Shown here: one piece after another, positions 16,336 to 24,885 of the stretch | Layout of the letters: each line of letters opens with the position of its first letter | Position numbering within the stretch: position 1 is the stretch's first letter | From: Flavisolibacter nicotianae | GTDB lineage: Bacteria; Bacteroidota; Bacteroidia; Chitinophagales; Chitinophagaceae | Assembly (NCBI RefSeq): GCF_003628535.1 | Contig: NZ_RBCI01000009.1 | Location: forward strand, 93,029-157,028 | Direction: 5' to 3' | DNA length: 64,000 nucleotides | Notes under the pieces: model-generated | What the model was told of the DNA's origin: nothing | Databases searched by the model: none | What the model saw: the letters and a program-made list of their open reading frames with translations, nothing else | Translations under genes and position numbers: made by a program

Positions 16336-17784
16336 ATGGCGATTACCGATGACGTGATAAAGGTTTTGATCATCGATGATGATGAAGATGATTTTTTCAT
16401 CACGTCCGATTATATGAAAGGCATTGAAGAGTACAAGCTGAAGATCGACTGGGCCTATAAATTCAACGAAGCCGTTGAGTTGCTCCGCAAAAAAGCCTAC
16501 GATGTTTATTTTGTAGATTATCGCCTGGGTGCAAAGACCGGGCTGGATTTTCTGCGGGACGCCATGGAGACCGGTGCGGAAGAACCGATCATCCTGCTAA
16601 CCGGTAAGGGCAATAAGACCATCGACGTCGAAGCCATGCAGATGGGTGCCACCGATTACCTGGTCAAAACGGAATTGACAACAGAAAAACTGGAGCGCTG
16701 TATTCGTTATTCACTCGAGCGAACAACGTACCTAAAGGCACTTCGGGCCAACGAAGTCAAATACCGCAGCATTTTTGAACTGTCGAAAGACGCAGTCTTT
16801 ATTTCCGATAAAGACCTTTTTTTTAAAGACTGCAACCCTGCCACCGCCATTTTACTCGGTTATTCCAAAGAAGAATTGCGCAGCCTTTCGATGTATGACC
16901 TGATCAGCGACGACAACGACAGGGTGCTGTTACAGTTCCGGATGGAAAATGAAGGGCAACTGGCCGACCTTGAAGTGGAAATTCAAACCAAGGAAGGAGA
17001 AAAAAAATCCTGCATCCTGTCGGTGACTGCTACCGTCGATAAAGAAAGTACCTACCAGGGACTGATCCACGATATTACCAACTTACGCCGGGCCGAAAAA
17101 GCCAACCTGATGGTGGAAAAACTGGGTGCGACCGGGCGCCTTGTCCGGACGCTGGCACATGAAGTACGCAACCCGCTCAACAACATCAACATGTCGGTAG
17201 AGCAATTGGCGCACAGCGGTACGGAAAACGAGGAAAATACCCTCTTCCTCGACATTATCCAGCGCAACAGCAAACGCATTGGCGACATCATCACCGAACT
17301 GCTCGATACGGCCCGTCCAACAGAACTGACGTTTGATAAACACTCGCTGCAGTCGATCATGGACGAAGCCATTGCGGAAGCACTCGACCGCATCACCCTG
17401 CAGCGCATCAACATGCAGATCCGCTATGCGAATTCTCCCTGTTACATCATGGCCAACAAGGAAAAGCTGCGCATTGCTTTTTTGAACATCATCATCAACG
17501 CCGTAGAAGCTATGGAGCCCGGCAACGGCATCCTGGCCATCAGTATCGACACCTCAAAGAATCTTCACACAGTCGTCATTCGCGACAACGGTTGCGGTAT
17601 TCCGGAAGAAAATCTTTCCCGCCTGTTTGAACCCTATTTTACATCGAAACGAAATGGAATGGGGCTGGGGCTGGCTGCTACGCTGAACATTCTCCAGTCG
17701 CACCGAGCCAATATTGATGTCAGTTCTGCATTAAAGCAGGGAACAACATTTACCATCAGCTTTCCTGCCGTGTCCGATCATTAA
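16336..17784 (+). CDS. Receiver-PAS-histidine kinase (NtrB-like)
   Basis: A 482-residue cytoplasmic kinase with no membrane segments. The N-terminal receiver (acidic IIDDDEDD, phospho-acceptor Asp61, TGKGNK loop) is followed by a PAS domain (about residues 140-250), then the dimerisation domain with His275 in LAHEVRNPLNN, and a catalytic domain with N box (NIIINAVEAM), G1 (DNGCGIPEE), F box and G2 (GMGLGLAA). With an N-terminal receiver it can itself be an intermediate in a phosphorelay. The HEVRNP-type H box matches NtrB-like kinases, and its position points to phosphorylation of the NtrC-type regulator upstream. Its stop codon overlaps the stop of the convergent gene at 17781. Confidence 0.93.
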   Translation: MAITDDVIKVLIIDDDEDDFFITSDYMKGIEEYKLKIDWAYKFNEAVELLRKKAYDVYFVDYRLGAKTGLDFLRDAMETGAEEPIILLTGKGNKTIDVEAMQMGATDYLVKTELTTEKLERCIRYSLERTTYLKALRANEVKYRSIFELSKDAVFISDKDLFFKDCNPATAILLGYSKEELRSLSMYDLISDDNDRVLLQFRMENEGQLADLEVEIQTKEGEKKSCILSVTATVDKESTYQGLIHDITNLRRAEKANLMVEKLGATGRLVRTLAHEVRNPLNNINMSVEQLAHSGTENEENTLFLDIIQRNSKRIGDIITELLDTARPTELTFDKHSLQSIMDEAIAEALDRITLQRINMQIRYANSPCYIMANKEKLRIAFLNIIINAVEAMEPGNGILAISIDTSKNLHTVVIRDNGCGIPEENLSRLFEPYFTSKRNGMGLGLAATLNILQSHRANIDVSSALKQGTTFTISFPAVSDH

Positions 17785-18074
17785 TCTACGATCGTATTTC
17801 GCTTGCTGTGCATCATGTGGTAAAGCATTCCCCCGACAAACGGAATTGCGATCACCGCAATCAGCCAAAATTTTTTTTGACTGCCTTCAAGGGTGTCGGT
17901 TTTTGCCACTTCGAAAACAGACCAGACCCAACAGACAACCATCAGAAACGCACCGGCAAGCGTCAGGAAATCGGCAACCTGGCTATTCCGGCTTGATCGC
18001 ATTGCAAGCGCAAAAAGATGCAACAATACCGCGGCAAGGCCGGTCAGGAACAAGGGGTGTCGAATGTTAGCCAT
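17781..18074 (-). CDS. Small three-helix membrane protein
   Basis: A 97-residue protein starting MANIRHPLF, with three hydrophobic segments (residues about 8-24, 36-56 and 68-88) and a basic HSKR C-terminus. The last segment (FWLIAVIAIPFVGGMLYHMMH) resembles the PLDc_N/DUF-type small membrane proteins. It is convergent with the kinase gene, and the two stop codons share bases. No function can be assigned. Confidence 0.7.
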   Translation of the reverse strand: MANIRHPLFLTGLAAVLLHLFALAMRSSRNSQVADFLTLAGAFLMVVCWVWSVFEVAKTDTLEGSQKKFWLIAVIAIPFVGGMLYHMMHSKRNTIVD

Positions 18075-18183
18075 ACTGAACAATTTTTAAGGCTGTAAAT
18101 CCCGCATAGCTTTTTGTTGGGCAAAAAATCTGTGCCATTCGCAGGCTGTAGCAGGGAATTTCTTTTCTATGGTTTCAGAAGAA

Positions 18184-19107
18184 TTATAATGTCAGCCTCG
18201 ACTGCGGGATTTCTTTTTCTTCCCGCTTGATGATGAAAACGGCTGTTGACTTGGCGCGGATGCCATGCCCGCTTTCCAGCGCAAAGGCTTTGGTAAACTC
18301 TGCCCCGAAATACAAAATGATGGAAGAATAATACACCCAGGTTAAAATGATGATGATGGAGGCCGCGGTTCCGTACGTGACATCGAGTTTGGAGTGGCCA
18401 AGGTAAATGCCGATGATGTAGCGGCCTGCGAGGAACAAAACCGAAGTAAACAATGATCCTACCAGTGCGTCGCGCCACGAAATGACGGCATCAGGAAGCA
18501 CTTTATAGATGACCATAAAAAGGCCGGTAATGGAGATCAGCAGCACGATAACGTTAACGGTATTGACAAGGTAAATGGTATAGTCGGGAAAATGCCTGGT
18601 GAGTTTATCATCCAACACGGAAAGCAAGGTGCTGACGATCAGTGAAAAGATCAGCAGGAATCCTAGCGCCAGTACCAGCACGAACGACAACAGCCGGTTA
18701 ATAAGGTATTTTAACCATCCCTTTTTGGGTTTAGCCTTCACCGACCAAACAAAATTGATCGATCCCTGGATTTCTGTAAAAACACCGGTGGCCCCAATGA
18801 ACAGGGCAATGGCGCCGATGACCGTTCCGATAGTAGAATGATGGGAGCGTTGCACATTGGCAATAATGTCCTGTATCTGCAGGGCGGCGCTGTTCCCCAC
18901 AAGCAGCCGTATCTCGTCATACACCCTCCCCTGCACAGCGTCCCGCCCAAAAATGTAGCCAACAAGAGAGATCACGATGATCAGCAAGGGAGCAACGGCA
19001 AAGATGGTGTAGTAACTCAGCGACGCCGCGAGTTTCATACAGCCGTCTTCCGAGAAACTATCAGCTGCCTGCATCAAAATCTTCCATGCTTTTTTCAGAA
19101 AATTCAT
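18184..19107 (-). CDS. YihY/BrkB family inner-membrane protein
   Basis: A 307-residue protein with about six membrane helices. Family features include the N-terminal DGCMKLAASLSYYTIFAVAPLL motif (the usual LAASLSYYT.FS..P), the FIGATGVFTEIQGSINFVW segment and RDALVGSLFTSVLFLAGRYIIGIYL near the C-terminal half. Once called RNase BN, this family is now regarded as a membrane transporter or flippase of unclear substrate. It sits alone on its strand between the signalling operon and the stress genes. Confidence 0.93.
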   Translation of the reverse strand: MNFLKKAWKILMQAADSFSEDGCMKLAASLSYYTIFAVAPLLIIVISLVGYIFGRDAVQGRVYDEIRLLVGNSAALQIQDIIANVQRSHHSTIGTVIGAIALFIGATGVFTEIQGSINFVWSVKAKPKKGWLKYLINRLLSFVLVLALGFLLIFSLIVSTLLSVLDDKLTRHFPDYTIYLVNTVNVIVLLISITGLFMVIYKVLPDAVISWRDALVGSLFTSVLFLAGRYIIGIYLGHSKLDVTYGTAASIIIILTWVYYSSIILYFGAEFTKAFALESGHGIRAKSTAVFIIKREEKEIPQSRLTL

Positions 19108-19221
19108 TGCTTCTGGATATAAATGACTTGCCGGAAAGAATGAGGCAAATTAACGCAGCTTTGGTAGAACGGCAAGACAAATTGTTTGCCTGTATTCAAA
19201 GCACTTGAACAGGACCTGCAT

Positions 19222-19251
19222 AAAAAAACGCCTTGTGATGGCAAGGCGTTT
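19222..19251 (-). terminator. Intrinsic terminator after the Cys-rich four-helix gene
   Basis: Stem AAACGCCTTG / CAAGGCGTTT, followed leftwards by TTTTTTT; about 40 bases past the stop at 19290. Confidence 0.8.
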
Positions 19252-19289
19252 CGCAATTGTTGAAAGAAATCAGGTTCGCAAAAAATGTT

Positions 19290-19616
19290 TCAGGCCAGAG
19301 TAAAATCGCTCAGATGGTTAGCACACTCACGACAAATTCTTGCGCATTCTTTAAAAGAGGATCCGTGATGACTTTCGCAAATTTCGGCGCATTCTTCGCA
19401 AATGCCTACACACAAAAGCGCCATGTTTTTACTGTTGACCGAGCCGGTTTTTAACGCATGAAAGGTACCGAGGCAAATGTGTGCACATTCGTCGAGCACA
19501 TTGACCACTTTCTTGGAAATATAATTCCGGATAGACTGGATGTCAATCAGAAGATTCTCGCACTTGATCCATGCATTAAAAGCAGCATTGGTATGAAAAC
19601 TTTTGATCGTTAGCAT
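19290..19616 (-). CDS. Cys-rich four-helix-bundle protein (copper-storage Csp-like)
   Basis: A 108-residue protein with ten or so Cys residues spaced at helical intervals (KCE, DECAHIC, LLCVGICEECAEICE, KECARICRECA). The CxxxC/CxxC spacing puts thiols along the inside of a four-helix bundle as in the cytosolic copper-storage protein Csp3 and DUF326 proteins, which bind many Cu(I) ions. It lacks a signal peptide, so it should act in the cytoplasm. Cysteine count and spacing are seen directly; copper binding is by family analogy. Confidence 0.85.
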   Translation of the reverse strand: MLTIKSFHTNAAFNAWIKCENLLIDIQSIRNYISKKVVNVLDECAHICLGTFHALKTGSVNSKNMALLCVGICEECAEICESHHGSSFKECARICRECANHLSDFTLA

Positions 19617-19838
19617 TTCTGTATTTTTTGGCTAAGGGGTTGGAAAATGGGTAGACGGACCGGTAACACGGCAACAGTTCAGAAACGTCGCCGCAAAGCG
19701 TACCGAACTCATAAAAAGCGAATAACCTGCCAATTTTTTTTAAACGGCAAAAGCCTTCCTGATCCGGGTTTGCTGAGTAGAGTTTTCCCCAAAAGGTGCT
19801 GCCCCGCTTCCGCAGGGCAGCAATATCAACGAACAAAT

Positions 19839-20297
19839 TTATTTATTGGCAGCCTGCATATCCCGCAAGCGCCGCACTTCATCGTGGCCGGTTTTCAGTG
19901 TTGCTTTCTGGCGAACGAGCAGGTCGCGGAGCGAAGGTTCCAGTTCCACATCGGCATTCAGTGCCAGATCGTATGCCTTTTGCGCGGCATCCTCGCCAAA
20001 CTCACAGTTGTCCAAAATGGTCTTGCGGTCCTTACCCGCGATGGCAGCTTTCAGGTCCATCCAGACGCGGTATATCTTTCCGGAATTGGTTGTTCCCTGT
20101 GCAGGGTCACCACCCAGACGTCCTACTTCACTTGTCAATTCCTGCGCATATTCGCGGCTTTCGCTGACATAGCGGGAGAACAAGGCTTTCAAATCAGCAT
20201 CTGTATCTTTCAATTCATCAATCGCTTTTTCATATCCTACAACGCGGTCGTGGTTGATACGGACAAGGTCGTTCAAAATGCTTACAATCTTTTCCAT
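19839..20297 (-). CDS. PA2169-type four-helix (DUF2383) protein
   Basis: A 152-residue ferritin-like helical protein. The chosen start MEKIVSILNDLVRINHDRVVGYEKAI fits the family, with a second helix ending SRYVSESREYAQEL, then GGDPAQGTTNSGKIYRVWMDLKAAIAGKDRKTILDNCEFGEDAAQKAYDLAL, the most conserved stretch. These proteins are common in stress and desiccation regulons; metal binding is not established. A GGYAY-N5-TT element lies just upstream. Confidence 0.85.
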   Translation of the reverse strand: MEKIVSILNDLVRINHDRVVGYEKAIDELKDTDADLKALFSRYVSESREYAQELTSEVGRLGGDPAQGTTNSGKIYRVWMDLKAAIAGKDRKTILDNCEFGEDAAQKAYDLALNADVELEPSLRDLLVRQKATLKTGHDEVRRLRDMQAANK

Positions 20298-20318
20298 AAT
20301 TCGCTTTTGAAAGCAAGG

Positions 20319-20334
20319 GTAAAAAATCATACCC
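20319..20334 (-). promoter_or_regulatory. GGYAY-N5-TT element, site 4 (before PA2169-type gene)
   Basis: On the leftward strand GGGTATGATTTTTTAC, with its end 21 bases before the start codon at 20297. It shares GGTATGATT with site 1. Confidence 0.35.
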
Positions 20335-20471
20335 GTTTCGGTCGCCTTCGCAACGGAACGGTACTGAGAAAGACACCACTGTTTTTTTGCCTAGCAAGGC
20401 CCTGTTGTAAAAACAAATCCTAAACTCAACACTTCCTTTTTGGCCTTGCGTGGCGAACAATTTGCACAAAC

Positions 20472-20487
20472 TGGTACAATAGTTTCA
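20472..20487 (+). promoter_or_regulatory. GGYAY-N5-TT element, site 5 (before histone-like gene)
   Basis: TGGTACAATAGTTTCA, 36 bases before the start of the DUF6496/histone-H1-like gene. Its last five bases, TTTCA, are the same as in site 9 before ligD. Confidence 0.35.
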
Positions 20488-20523
20488 TGCCTTTGTTTTA
20501 TTACTAACTCAAAATCTCCTATT

Positions 20524-20898
20524 ATGGCCAAGTATTCAAAAGGTGCAGGCGAGAAAGTAGAAAAAGCCATGCACGAACGCAAAGAAGGAACGCTGAAAAG
20601 TGGTCGCAGTGGCAAAAAAGTAACCTCCCGCAAACAAGCCATTGCCATTGGTTTGTCTGAAGCGAGAGAAAAAGGCGCAAAAGTGCCGGCAAAAAAAGGC
20701 GCTGCGAAAAAAGGTGCGACGAAAAAGAGCACATCGAAAAAATCAGCTTCGAAAAAAGGCGCAACCAAAAAATCGGCTACAAAACGATCGGCTACAAAGA
20801 AAAGCACCACCAAAAAAAGCACAGCGAAGAAAGCCAGTGCGAAGAAAGGTGCTACGAAAAAAAGCAGCAGCCGCAAGACAGCCGCAAAGAAATCTTAA
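20524..20898 (+). CDS. DUF6496 protein with histone-H1-like Lys/Ala tail
   Basis: A 124-residue basic protein. Residues 1-55 (MAKYSKGAGEKVEKAMHERKEG...SRKQAIAIGLSEAREKG) form the DUF6496 domain, which resembles plant/bacterial KTSC-type short domains. Residues 56-124 are a low-complexity tail of KKGA, KKSTS and KKSAT-like repeats, matching bacterial histone-H1 homologues (Hc1, AlgP tail). The tail is expected to bind DNA non-specifically, giving a nucleoid-compaction role under stress. The leftward topoisomerase IB gene converges on it across a shared terminator. Confidence 0.85.
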   Translation: MAKYSKGAGEKVEKAMHERKEGTLKSGRSGKKVTSRKQAIAIGLSEAREKGAKVPAKKGAAKKGATKKSTSKKSASKKGATKKSATKRSATKKSTTKKSTAKKASAKKGATKKSSSRKTAAKKS

Positions 20899-20902
20899 GC
20901 AG

Positions 20903-20942
20903 AAAGATCCAACAGCATTTTACAGCCTGTTGGATCTTTTTT
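20903..20942 (+). terminator. Intrinsic terminator, possibly bidirectional
   Basis: A 13-base-pair stem (AAAGATCCAACAG / CTGTTGGATCTTT) followed by TTTT, right after the histone-like gene and touching the stop of the convergent topoisomerase gene. Confidence 0.85.
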
Positions 20943-22023
20943 ACACCAATTCTTCCAGGATTTTCATCAACAGCCGCTCTTCGGATGTCAAACCACTCAG
21001 GTGATCATCCTTTTCAATTTTGTCCAATTCTTTCAGGTATTTGTGAAGCGCCTGCTCTTCGTAAAGCCGGATGATACCGGGATGCACGTAATATTTTTTA
21101 CAGACCGTTCTCGTATTGCCCAGCTTCTGACTGACTTCATCCAAAGCTGCAACAATATTTTTTTTACAATCGGCCTCGTTTCCGGGATCGTCCATCGTAC
21201 AAAACGTTTGCAAAATATGCAGCGTTCCCGCCCATGTGCGAAAATCTTTCGCTGTGAATTCGCCACCGCCGGCTTCTTTGACATAGCGGTTCACCATGCC
21301 CGAATCAATGGAATGCCGCTCGCCATCGCTGCCGAAATATTGAAACAATTCTTTGCCGGGAATGTCTTTGCACATTTGCACAAGTCTTGCAAGTTTGCGG
21401 TTGCGCAGCGTAATGTTGTGATAGATTCCTTTTTTTCCCTTGAAAGAAAAATGGACCGTACTGCCATCGACTTTTACGTGCTTGTCCTTTAGCGTAGTCA
21501 GGCCGTAGGAGCCATAAAGTTTTTCGTAATCGTCGTTTCCCACCCGGATAAAAGTCCGCTCCATCAGGCTCACCACAGTTGCCAGCACTTTCTCCTCTGT
21601 CAATTCCTTTTTCGCCAGGTCTTCTTCCACTTTCAGCCGAATGGAAGGGAGAACTTTTCCAAATTCGAACAACCGGTGAAACTTGGTTTCGTTTCGCAGC
21701 GACTCCCACTGCGGATGGTAACGGTACTGCTTACGGTTTCTTGCATCGTAACCCGTTGCCTGGATATGCCCATTCTCTTTTTTACAGATCCACACTTGCG
21801 TCCAGGCCGGAGGAATCGCCAGCTTTTTAATGCGCTCCAGCGTGGCTTCATCTCTGACCAAATCCCCTCCATCATAATAGGCAAAACCGGTTCCCTTTTT
21901 TTGACGCAGGATGCCAAGGTCTTTGTCGCTGACATATACCAGGTCAGCAGCCTTGGCCGCCTTTGTATAATCCCTGTCTATTTTCAAAAACTCTTTGTGT
22001 GAGAGTTCGACCGCTTTTTCCAT
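20941..22023 (-). CDS. DNA topoisomerase IB (poxvirus type)
   Basis: A 360-residue single-subunit type IB topoisomerase. The N-terminal beta domain shows AIPPAWTQVWIC and HIQATGYDARNRKQYRYH, the signature of bacterial TopIB. The catalytic domain carries RVGNDDYEKLYGSYGLTTL (Arg), KHV (Lys), KDFRTWAGT (Arg and neighbouring residues) and the active-site Tyr in CKKYYVHPG (about residue 312). It relaxes supercoils without ATP by a 3'-phosphotyrosyl intermediate. Its start is 5 bases from the stop of the iron-permease-like gene, so the two are probably co-transcribed. Confidence 0.95.
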   Translation of the reverse strand: MEKAVELSHKEFLKIDRDYTKAAKAADLVYVSDKDLGILRQKKGTGFAYYDGGDLVRDEATLERIKKLAIPPAWTQVWICKKENGHIQATGYDARNRKQYRYHPQWESLRNETKFHRLFEFGKVLPSIRLKVEEDLAKKELTEEKVLATVVSLMERTFIRVGNDDYEKLYGSYGLTTLKDKHVKVDGSTVHFSFKGKKGIYHNITLRNRKLARLVQMCKDIPGKELFQYFGSDGERHSIDSGMVNRYVKEAGGGEFTAKDFRTWAGTLHILQTFCTMDDPGNEADCKKNIVAALDEVSQKLGNTRTVCKKYYVHPGIIRLYEEQALHKYLKELDKIEKDDHLSGLTSEERLLMKILEELV

Positions 22024-22028
22024 GCTGT

Positions 22029-22568
22029 TTAATTCGGGGACTGCTGTTTCGCTTCGTCGTGTTGGCGAATGCTGCGTTTATGCTCGTGCATTTCCCTGGC
22101 TTCATCTACCGAGTGCGAACTGTGCAGATCATTTTGTTCTTTGGCCAGATCGGAAAGGCGGACGTAGAATTTTTTCAGTATTTCCAGTTCGTCCTGCGAC
22201 AGGTCTTCAACAACAATGAGACGATTGCTGGCCCTTTCTTCTGCTGCGATCAGCTCATTCAGCTTCAGTTGGATGGCCAGGGAATCTTTGTTCTGCGACT
22301 GCTGGATGATGAATACCATTAAAAACGTGACAATGGTTGTTCCTGTATTAATGACTAGTTGCCAGGTATCCGAGAAATGAAAAATGGGTCCAGTCACCCC
22401 CCAGGCAACAATGATCAGAACGGCCAGCAAAAAAGAAGTCGAAGAGCCGGCAACCTTCGTGATCCGAGCAGCCATTCTTTCAAACCAGATCTTAAAGCCT
22501 TTTTTTTGTTTCTGTTTCATGCCAAGCGCCCTTTCTACTGTCGACGGGCTGGGGCCGTATTTGTCCAT
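22029..22568 (-). CDS. Low-affinity iron permease-family protein
   Basis: A 179-residue protein with two membrane helices (FLLAVLIIVAWGVTGPIF and LVINTGTTIVTFLMVFIIQQ) followed by QSQNKDSLAIQLKLNELIAA, the core of PF04120. The C-terminal 70 residues are a charged, probably coiled tail. Fungal Fet4 relatives carry iron, but these short bacterial forms are not biochemically proven. It sits between a ferritin-like gene and topoisomerase IB, so an iron and oxidative-stress link is reasonable. Confidence 0.85.
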   Translation of the reverse strand: MDKYGPSPSTVERALGMKQKQKKGFKIWFERMAARITKVAGSSTSFLLAVLIIVAWGVTGPIFHFSDTWQLVINTGTTIVTFLMVFIIQQSQNKDSLAIQLKLNELIAAEERASNRLIVVEDLSQDELEILKKFYVRLSDLAKEQNDLHSSHSVDEAREMHEHKRSIRQHDEAKQQSPN

Positions 22569-22593
22569 ATCGCGATATTTTCTCTATAAATGA

Positions 22594-22623
22594 AAAAGCC
22601 AGACCAAATTTGATCCGGCTTTC
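22594..22623 (-). terminator. Probable weak terminator after YciF-like gene
   Basis: AAAGCC and GGCTTT arms with further partial pairing (GATC/GATC-like), followed leftwards by a T-run. Imperfect, so read-through into the iron-permease and topoisomerase genes is plausible. Confidence 0.5.
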
Positions 22624-22662
22624 TCAGGCGTTGCAACCATCTGTCGAAAAACAATGGTTTTC

Positions 22663-23289
22663 TTACTCGTTTTCTTCGCTTTCTGCACCCACGTTGATAC
22701 CGCTCTCAGCCAGTTGGGTCAGTAACTGGTCGGCATTTTTTTCTTCGTTCAGCGTTGCTAACAGCAGGTTGGCGATGTTGTTTTTACCCATTGTTTTTGC
22801 CAGTTGTACCAAGCTGCCGTAGGCGGCTATTTCATAGTGCTCCACCTTCTGCGCGGCGATGATCATGCCTGCATCCCGCACCATAGAACCTTTGGGTAAT
22901 TCTTCCATCAGGCTTTGCGCCTCTTTCACCAGCCCTTCCATGGCATCGCATTTCTTTGCTTTGGCTGCCATACCCAGGAGCTCAAAAACGCTTTCGATTC
23001 GCTTAATTTGTCCCTCGGTTTCGGCCAGGTGGTTTTCAAAGGCAGCGGCGAGTTCCTGCGAGGTGGCTGCCTTGCGCATCTTTGGCAAAGCCTTCGTCAG
23101 GTGTTTTTCGGCCCAGTAAATGTCTTTCAGCTCATCTAAAAACAATTCGTTCAGCATCGTCTCATCGCTCTTTTGTGCAGCACCGTTGGTGCGTCGGGAT
23201 GTAGCCGCCGCCCCGGAGGATTTACCAGCCGTCTTAGTAGTTGTCGCGGTTTGCCGTGAAGCCGGTTTTGCTACTGAATTTCTTGGCAT
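22663..23289 (-). CDS. YciE/YciF-family ferritin-like protein (DUF892)
   Basis: A 208-residue protein. The first 42 residues are Ala/Lys/Thr-rich and disordered; the rest is the DUF892 four-helix bundle with metal-ligand motifs (LFLDELKDIYWAEKHL, FENHLAETEGQ, AAQKVEHYEIAAYGSL and LNEEKNADQLL). Family members are ferritin-like and are induced by osmotic and stationary-phase stress. The Lys-rich head echoes the histone-like protein and the LigD linkers nearby. A GGYAY-N5-TT element is 44 bases upstream. Confidence 0.9.
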   Translation of the reverse strand: MPRNSVAKPASRQTATTTKTAGKSSGAAATSRRTNGAAQKSDETMLNELFLDELKDIYWAEKHLTKALPKMRKAATSQELAAAFENHLAETEGQIKRIESVFELLGMAAKAKKCDAMEGLVKEAQSLMEELPKGSMVRDAGMIIAAQKVEHYEIAAYGSLVQLAKTMGKNNIANLLLATLNEEKNADQLLTQLAESGINVGAESEENE

Positions 23290-23332
23290 AACGTAAGGGT
23301 TTTAATGAAAAAATTTTTACGACGAAACATGC

Positions 23333-23348
23333 ATAAAATCGCATGCCA
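23333..23348 (-). promoter_or_regulatory. GGYAY-N5-TT element, site 6 (before YciF-like gene)
   Basis: On the leftward strand TGGCATGCGATTTTAT, with its end 43 bases before the start codon at 23289. Confidence 0.35.
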
Positions 23349-23443
23349 TTGAGTAAATTTAAGTAGCGACAACTGCCAGGGTTTTGTAGAGTTTTGTACA
23401 CAAAGGCAGGCCGGACAGTAAGCTGCTCATAATAGATTTTTTG

Positions 23444-23459
23444 TGGTATCCTATTTGGA
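23444..23459 (+). promoter_or_regulatory. GGYAY-N5-TT element, site 7 (before PNPOx-like/ku operon)
   Basis: TGGTATCCTATTTGGA, 46 bases before the chosen start at 23506. A second related string, CGGTACGTTCTCTTTGA, sits near 23468-23484, so the position of the true promoter is ambiguous. Confidence 0.35.
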
Positions 23460-23505
23460 CTATCTCCGGTACGTTCTCTTTGATTACAAACAAAAACAAA
23501 CCGTT

Positions 23506-24000
23506 ATGGACGCAAATCACCAACTCAGTTTCTTACAGGAACGGATAGAGGAGATTGGAAGTGCAATTTTTTACAACTTGAGCGACTCCGTACTCAAACT
23601 ACCGACATCCATTGTATCTACATTAAAAGTTGACGAATATGGATTCGTCTGGTTCTTTGTTCAAAAACCCACACAGCAATTGAGTGAATTTGACCGGGAG
23701 TTCCCGGTAAAACTCGACTTCTATAAAAAAGGTGCTGGGTATTTTCTGCAGGTCGTGGGCAAAGGCTTCATGGTTAGCGATCCGGAAGAAATGAATGGTT
23801 ATGTATCGCTGCCGGAGGACGTGAAGAAACTGGCCACGGGAAACATGGCGCTGGTGAAGGTCAAAATCCAAAAGGCCGATTACTACCAAACCAGTTCGCT
23901 GCACAAAACATCCTGGTGGCAAAGCGCCTGGCACACACTGACCACCTGGTTCCGCCACAACTCTTACCGCCACGACAACACGTATTTCCCAGCTTCTTAA
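23506..24000 (+). CDS. Pyridoxamine-phosphate-oxidase-like split-barrel protein (general stress type)
   Basis: A 164-residue protein starting MDANHQLSFLQERIEEIG. The middle (SIVSTLKVDEYGFVWFFVQKP, then FDREFPVKLDFYKKGAGYFLQVVGKGFMVSDPEEM) follows the FMN-binding split-barrel pattern of general stress protein 26-like proteins. Oxidase activity is unlikely to be inferable; such proteins often bind FMN or heme. The ku gene starts 10 bases after its stop, so it is part of the NHEJ transcript. An upstream GTG at 23443 is in frame but lies on the putative promoter element. Confidence 0.75.
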   Translation: MDANHQLSFLQERIEEIGSAIFYNLSDSVLKLPTSIVSTLKVDEYGFVWFFVQKPTQQLSEFDREFPVKLDFYKKGAGYFLQVVGKGFMVSDPEEMNGYVSLPEDVKKLATGNMALVKVKIQKADYYQTSSLHKTSWWQSAWHTLTTWFRHNSYRHDNTYFPAS

Positions 24001-24010
24001 ATCTGGTTAT

Positions 24011-24793
24011 ATGAAAGGTGCACGGTCTATCTGGTCGGGGGCCATCAGTTTTGGCCTCGTCAATATCCCGGTGAAATTGCAAAGTGCGGTGCAGGACGAC
24101 AACATCGATTTCGATATGTTGTCCAAAGACGACATGGCCCCGATACGGTATGCCCGCATTGATTCCAAAACCGGCGAGGAAGTCGCTTATAAGGACATTG
24201 TAAAAGGCTTCCAGTATGCCAAAGGAAAATACGTGGTGGTAACCGACGAGGATTTCGAAAAGGCCAGGCCGGACATCGCCAAATCGATCGACATCCTCCA
24301 GTTTGTAAAAGAAGAGGAAGTGGACCCGATCTATTACGAGAAGCCCTATTTTATCGTCCCGGCAAAAGGGTCTGAGAAAAGTTACAAGCTCCTGCTAAAA
24401 GCACTGGACGAAACCAAAACGGTTGGCGTGGCCGAGTTCATGCTCCGCAACCGTGCACACATTTGTATCCTCAAAAATCATGAAGGCGTGCTGCTTTTGA
24501 ACCAGCTTCGTTACCACGAGGAAGTTCGCGACTTACCCGACGTAAAAACTGGGACGGAACGCATCACGCCGAAGGAAATTCAGCTCGCCACAAAACTCAT
24601 CAACCAACTAACGGAAACCTTTAACCCGGCGGCCTACAAAGACACCTACATTGCCGAATTGAAAAAAGTGATCAAAGCCAAAGCAGCCGGCAAAAACATC
24701 CACATCGCCGAGCCGAGGAAAATACCGGCGGAAGTCAGGGATCTCATGGAAATTCTCAAAGAAAGTTTAAGCAAGGGAAAGAAAAGAGCGTAG
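24011..24793 (+). CDS. ku: Non-homologous end-joining protein Ku
   Basis: A 260-residue bacterial Ku. Characteristic are the N-terminal RSIWSGAISFGLVNIPVKLQSA, the YARIDSKTGEEV stretch, EEVDPIYYEKPYFIVP, and the core LLKALDETKTVGVAEFMLRNRAHICIL. The short Lys-rich C-terminus ends KGKKRA. Ku homodimers ring double-strand DNA ends and recruit LigD. The ligD gene follows on the same strand after about 370 bases, which contain a small divergent gene. Confidence 0.96.
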   Translation: MKGARSIWSGAISFGLVNIPVKLQSAVQDDNIDFDMLSKDDMAPIRYARIDSKTGEEVAYKDIVKGFQYAKGKYVVVTDEDFEKARPDIAKSIDILQFVKEEEVDPIYYEKPYFIVPAKGSEKSYKLLLKALDETKTVGVAEFMLRNRAHICILKNHEGVLLLNQLRYHEEVRDLPDVKTGTERITPKEIQLATKLINQLTETFNPAAYKDTYIAELKKVIKAKAAGKNIHIAEPRKIPAEVRDLMEILKESLSKGKKRA

Positions 24794-24885
24794 GTGCACA
24801 TTTGTAATCTGCAATCAGCCATCGGCAAGTTCTCCATCAACTGTTGGTAAGATTAGTTGCATTCCCAGGCAGCGGCTGCAGTTCT

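Noticed and set aside
17781..17784. Overlapping stop codons of convergent genes
   Set aside because: Both genes are well supported; such compact convergent ends are common and carry no special meaning.
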